The notes below the pieces were generated by a model. The model was not told where the DNA came from. It saw only the letters and a program-made list of their open reading frames with translations, and searched no databases. The position numbers and the translations under genes are program-made. Below are positions 62,038 to 64,000 of a stretch of 64,000 bases of DNA, piece after piece. How positions within the stretch are numbered: position 1 is the first letter of the stretch; every line of letters starts with the position of its first letter. Origin of the DNA: Treponema sp. (lineage in GTDB: Bacteria; Spirochaetota; Spirochaetia; Treponematales; Treponemataceae); assembly GCA_024693045.1 (NCBI GenBank), contig JAILLQ010000016.1, positions 1-64,000 on the forward strand. The letters run 5' to 3'.

Positions 62038-62901
62038 ATGAAAAGAATTCTTTCTATTATTGCTTGTTCACTTTTGGCTTTTGCCTGCTCGTTTTCGCTT
62101 ATGTCTTGCGACACTGATGAAGAAACAACTATATCGCCTTTGTTGACGACTTTGCCTTCGTCAGCATCTACTACTTCGTATCCCCCAAAGCCTACAAGTG
62201 ATCCAACTGCACCAGGTATTTCAACTGGAACTTATATGTTTCAAAATCATCCAAATATTATTGTTGAAATTAATAAAGAAAATGGAACCTGTATTGCAAA
62301 AAAATATGCAAATTATGCTGCTTATCTACGGGTAGCTGCCGGTAATGCTCAGGATGGAGATCTTGTATCGACTAAAACAGGTGAGCTAGTATGGGTTAGA
62401 ATGTCTTCGCTTAATTGGGTAAATGCCTACAAAATAATTGTAGACGATGGTTCTACTTCTGGTTTAGTTCGCTACATTTCCGGAAGTAGTACATCTTATT
62501 ATGCTTATTCTATAACCGAAACAACATCTGGTTCTTTAATATCTGTGTCTATGGTAACCGATTCATTCAAACTTGCTAGCACAAATACATGGGTATATCC
62601 ATCGAATGGTAAGTATGTTTCTTCAGACACTGTAACTATTGATAATGCAACGAAATATCTTTATGCAGTTGTTTCAGATTCTGGAAGCAAGCTTACATTC
62701 TATTTGGACAGCACAAACACAGTAACAGACCCTTCAACTCTTACTGTCTATGATACAGTTGAAGGACTTTCTTATGATATCTTCTCTTATTGTCTATCTG
62801 CATCAAAGAGTAACTGGACAATTCGCAATAATGGCACTAACTTCCAGGTGAAGAAGACAGATGTTATTTCATCTTTTGTAACTTTGACTGCCATCCAATA
62901 A
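62038..62901 (+). CDS. Predicted lipoprotein of unknown function
   Basis: 287 residues. A type II signal peptide ends in a lipobox LMSC (Cys24), predicting lipid attachment. A Ser/Thr/Pro-rich stalk (about 28-60) is followed by a Ser/Thr/Tyr-rich, probably beta-structured domain (about 65-287) with no recognisable motif. The composition fits a surface or periplasmic lipoprotein. It is transcribed alone, with its own promoter, strong ribosome-binding site and terminator. I do not recognise the family. Confidence 0.82.
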   Translation: MKRILSIIACSLLAFACSFSLMSCDTDEETTISPLLTTLPSSASTTSYPPKPTSDPTAPGISTGTYMFQNHPNIIVEINKENGTCIAKKYANYAAYLRVAAGNAQDGDLVSTKTGELVWVRMSSLNWVNAYKIIVDDGSTSGLVRYISGSSTSYYAYSITETTSGSLISVSMVTDSFKLASTNTWVYPSNGKYVSSDTVTIDNATKYLYAVVSDSGSKLTFYLDSTNTVTDPSTLTVYDTVEGLSYDIFSYCLSASKSNWTIRNNGTNFQVKKTDVISSFVTLTAIQ

Positions 62902-62927
62902 ATCTGGATTTGAAGTTTTAGGAAATT

Positions 62928-62957
62928 AAAGCTGCTCTTTTAGGGCAGCTTTTTTTT
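62928..62957 (+). terminator. Intrinsic terminator after lipoprotein gene
   Basis: AAAGCTGC (62928-62935) pairs with GCAGCTTT (62945-62952) and runs into eight consecutive T residues (62950-62957). Confidence 0.92.
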
Positions 62958-62958
62958 G

Positions 62959-63095
62959 TAGGCGGCAAGAACTTGTCCCTTTTGATGGCGTTCCCCTCAT
63001 TTCATTCGGGTCGCTATGTCCGCCCTTCCGCTACGCTCATTCCTACGCAGTACCTGCTTCGGAACGCCTGCGGCGGGGCTCCCAGCGCTAACGTA
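62959..63095. repeat. GC-richer palindromic intergenic element
   Basis: A non-coding stretch visibly richer in G and C than its surroundings. GGCGTTCC (62987-62994) and GGAACGCC (63061-63068) form a perfect 8-bp inverted repeat around about 66 bases that contain further short complementary tracts. It resembles dispersed palindromic intergenic repeats and differs in sequence from the 1757-2116 repeat. No coding sequence is supported. Confidence 0.55.
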
Positions 63096-63120
63096 AAAAT
63101 AACTAAATAAAAATTAGTAG

Positions 63121-63208
63121 AAAACAAAAAAGCCGCCCTTAGTCTAACCCACTTAGGCGGCTTTGTTCGTTACAGTGGAGACGACCAAATAAACTTTGGT
63201 CTATCCTT
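63121..63208 (-). ncRNA. Candidate small RNA 1 (antitoxin-like)
   Basis: About 88 bases on the minus strand with its own promoter and terminator. The 5' part contains a GACCAAA/TTTGGTC hairpin and then CGTCTCC. The 3' end is AAGCCGCC … GGCGGCTT followed by TTTTGTTTT, an intrinsic terminator. It shares its promoter, 5' half and terminator stem with small RNA 2, about 370 bases away. No reading frame is evident. Confidence 0.65.
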
Positions 63209-63214
63209 TTTTTT

Positions 63215-63243
63215 AATATAACACTGTCTTTTACCCTCGTCAA
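63215..63243 (-). promoter_or_regulatory. Promoter of small RNA 1
   Basis: TTGACG (63238-63243), a 17-base spacer and TATATT (63215-63220); the expected start is near 63208. It is identical in hexamers and spacing to the promoter of small RNA 2. Confidence 0.75.
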
Positions 63244-63289
63244 TTTCTCTAAATAGCCTGCTTTTGATATTAATTCAATAATTTAACAC

Positions 63290-63318
63290 TATACATAATA
63301 CGCGTAAATAACTATAAT
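63290..63318 (+). promoter_or_regulatory. Promoter of the toxin-like mRNA
   Basis: TATACA, a 17-base spacer and consensus TATAAT. The leader that follows (63325-63406) begins with sequence resembling the 5' part of the small RNAs (GGAAAGACC … AGTTTA … CGTCTCC). Confidence 0.5.
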
Positions 63319-63406
63319 TTAAATTATTGGAAAGACCATAGTTTAGGCGGCGTCTCCCAGACTCTAAATCCGGCTTGCTGGAAATATTTGAATGGGAGGC
63401 TCTAAG

Positions 63407-63487
63407 ATGACGATTTACGAAGTTATTTCGTTGGCTATTAATTTAGCTATTCTAATTCTTAGTTTGCTTTCTTACCTTAAAAAGTAA
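63407..63487 (+). CDS. Candidate type I toxin, 26-residue membrane peptide
   Basis: A 26-residue peptide beginning MTIYEVISLAINLAIL and ending SYLKK: a short polar N-terminus, one hydrophobic helix and a Lys-Lys end. This is the layout of holin-like type I toxins common in Firmicutes, which depolarise the membrane when overproduced. GGGAGG lies seven bases before the ATG. That site is part of TGGGAG (63394-63399), complementary to CTCCCA upstream in the leader (63354-63359), so translation may be self-blocked, as in known type I systems. Two small RNAs with shared sequence flank it on the opposite strand. Assignment is from pattern only. Confidence 0.6.
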   Translation: MTIYEVISLAINLAILILSLLSYLKK

Positions 63488-63493
63488 AAGAGT

Positions 63494-63578
63494 AAAATAA
63501 AAGCCGCCTCAGTCTCACAAACACAGGCGGCTTCTTGCTAAAACTGTGGAGACGACCAAATAAACTTTGGTCTTTCCT
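63494..63578 (-). ncRNA. Candidate small RNA 2 (antitoxin-like)
   Basis: About 85 bases on the minus strand, ending just past the toxin stop codon. It begins near GGAAAGACC, has the GACCAAA/TTTGGTC hairpin, an exposed CGTCTCC that can pair with the toxin ribosome-binding site (GGAGGC, one G-U pair), and a GAAGCCGCC/GGCGGCTT terminator with TTTTATTTT. A toxin mRNA that reads past 63494 would overlap it tail to tail. Confidence 0.68.
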
Positions 63579-63584
63579 TTTTTA

Positions 63585-63613
63585 AATATAACATAAGCCT
63601 ATATTTTCGTCAA
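63585..63613 (-). promoter_or_regulatory. Promoter of small RNA 2
   Basis: TTGACG (63608-63613), a 17-base spacer and TATATT (63585-63590). It is the same as for small RNA 1 although the spacer sequences differ, which argues that both are maintained. Confidence 0.75.
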
Positions 63614-63616
63614 TTT

Positions 63617-63913
63617 TTACATTTTCTTCTCAATAAAGTTTTCTATAAGAGGAAGGAGTTCTTCTTTTAAGAGTGTTTTTGTGTTATTAACCGTGCTTGA
63701 TGCATTCCTTAGAAAAAGGTCTGCGGGATGGACACCTAAAGCGGTTGCAATCTTACAGATATTATCAAAAGAAGGGGTTTGTCGACCGCATTCTATGCAT
63801 CCAATTGTTGATGTACCACAATCACACATTTCTGCTAATTTTTCTTGAGAAATATTTCTTTCTTTCCTATAAAATTTGAGATTTTTTATAAAATCCTCTT
63901 GAAAATCAATCAC
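63617..63913 (-). CDS. XRE-family helix-turn-helix regulator
   Basis: 98 residues. An N-terminal HTH_3 domain (about 10-65): NLKFYRKERNISQEKLAEMCDCGTSTIGCIECGRQTPSFDNICKIATALGVHPADLF. The short C-terminal helix (about 70-98) may dimerise. It begins with GTG; TAAAAT ends six bases upstream, again a leaderless layout, though the -35 is weak. It lies just upstream of the small-RNA/toxin locus on the minus strand and could regulate it or itself. Target unknown. Confidence 0.85.
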   Translation of the reverse strand: MIDFQEDFIKNLKFYRKERNISQEKLAEMCDCGTSTIGCIECGRQTPSFDNICKIATALGVHPADLFLRNASSTVNNTKTLLKEELLPLIENFIEKKM

Positions 63914-63938
63914 ATTGTTATTTTAAACGATAAATTCA

Positions 63939-63955
63939 TACACTTTTATTGTGTA
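63939..63955. promoter_or_regulatory. Candidate operator upstream of the XRE gene
   Basis: TACAC-N7-GTGTA, a perfect 5-bp dyad about 25 bases upstream of the GTG start, overlapping the -35 position. Autoregulatory XRE proteins often bind such sites. No gene is visible from here to the window end. Confidence 0.35.
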
Positions 63956-64000
63956 CAAACAACATTTATAGAGATAAAATTGGTATATACAACAATTATA

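Noticed and set aside
63501..63533. Plus-strand intrinsic terminator for the toxin mRNA
   Set aside because: The stem is strong, but only CTTG follows on the plus strand; the T run is on the minus strand, so it is best read as the small RNA 2 terminator.
63121..63578. CRISPR array interpretation of the repeated units
   Set aside because: Only two divergent copies about 370 bases apart, each with its own promoter and terminator; no regular spacer structure and no cas genes.

Overview
The window reads as chromosome from a spirochaete, most likely a host-associated (gut or rumen) Treponema. The supporting signs are low-GC DNA, a SpiroCoCo-type coiled-coil giant, an IspD-IspF fusion, a CarD-like regulator, a TonB/ExbBD system beside a predicted outer-membrane barrel, flagellar chaperones behind a sigma28-type promoter, and many secreted or periplasmic proteins. 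Assignment below genus is not possible from sequence alone. I saw no tRNA, rRNA, insertion sequence, prophage or CRISPR array.

Layout. 1-3.8 kb: the end of a sensor kinase, an M24 aminopeptidase, a duplicated hairpin-rich intergenic repeat, and murJ. 3.9-21.7 kb: a long plus-strand run with a giant acyl-CoA dehydratase activase, then an envelope block (secreted unknown, TPR protein, outer-membrane barrel, ExbB, ExbD, TonB, HAD hydrolase, SpiroCoCo coiled coil). 21.7-29.5 kb: secreted alpha-amylase, ispDF-carD, a DEAD-box helicase with a DEGD motif, an unknown protein and an NFACT protein. 29.6-38.6 kb: ilvB behind a leader-peptide attenuator, an HD-GYP protein, adk, a MATE transporter, a protease-less FtsH paralogue, a secreted nuclease, folA, and flgN-fliS. 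38.8-50.3 kb: ftsH, a LolA-like protein, rodZ, rimO, pcrA, a GH13 enzyme and gatCA. 50.4-52.4 kb: a periplasmic histidine phosphatase and a second HD-GYP protein. 52.5-61.8 kb: a natural-product locus of a MATE exporter, a 2455-residue NRPS (C-A-T-C-A-T-R) and a convergent Sfp-type phosphopantetheinyl transferase. 61.9-64 kb: a lipoprotein, a GC-richer palindromic element, a candidate type I toxin flanked by two near-identical small-RNA genes, and an XRE regulator.

How the genes work together. The NRPS locus looks self-contained: activation and condensation of two amino acids, possible N-acylation by the starter C domain, reductive release as an aldehyde or alcohol (or a cyclised pyrazinone), carrier priming by the PPTase, and export by MATE. 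The TPR/barrel/ExbBD/TonB block looks like an energised outer-membrane machine.

Regulation. At least ten first-in-operon genes have a good -35/-10 pair whose -10 ends only 6-10 bases before the start codon, so their mRNAs should be leaderless. ilvB is preceded by a Leu/Val/Ile-rich leader peptide and an intrinsic terminator, a classical attenuator. The highest-value leads are the NRPS locus, the twin-sRNA toxin locus, the ilvB attenuator and the leaderless promoter architecture.
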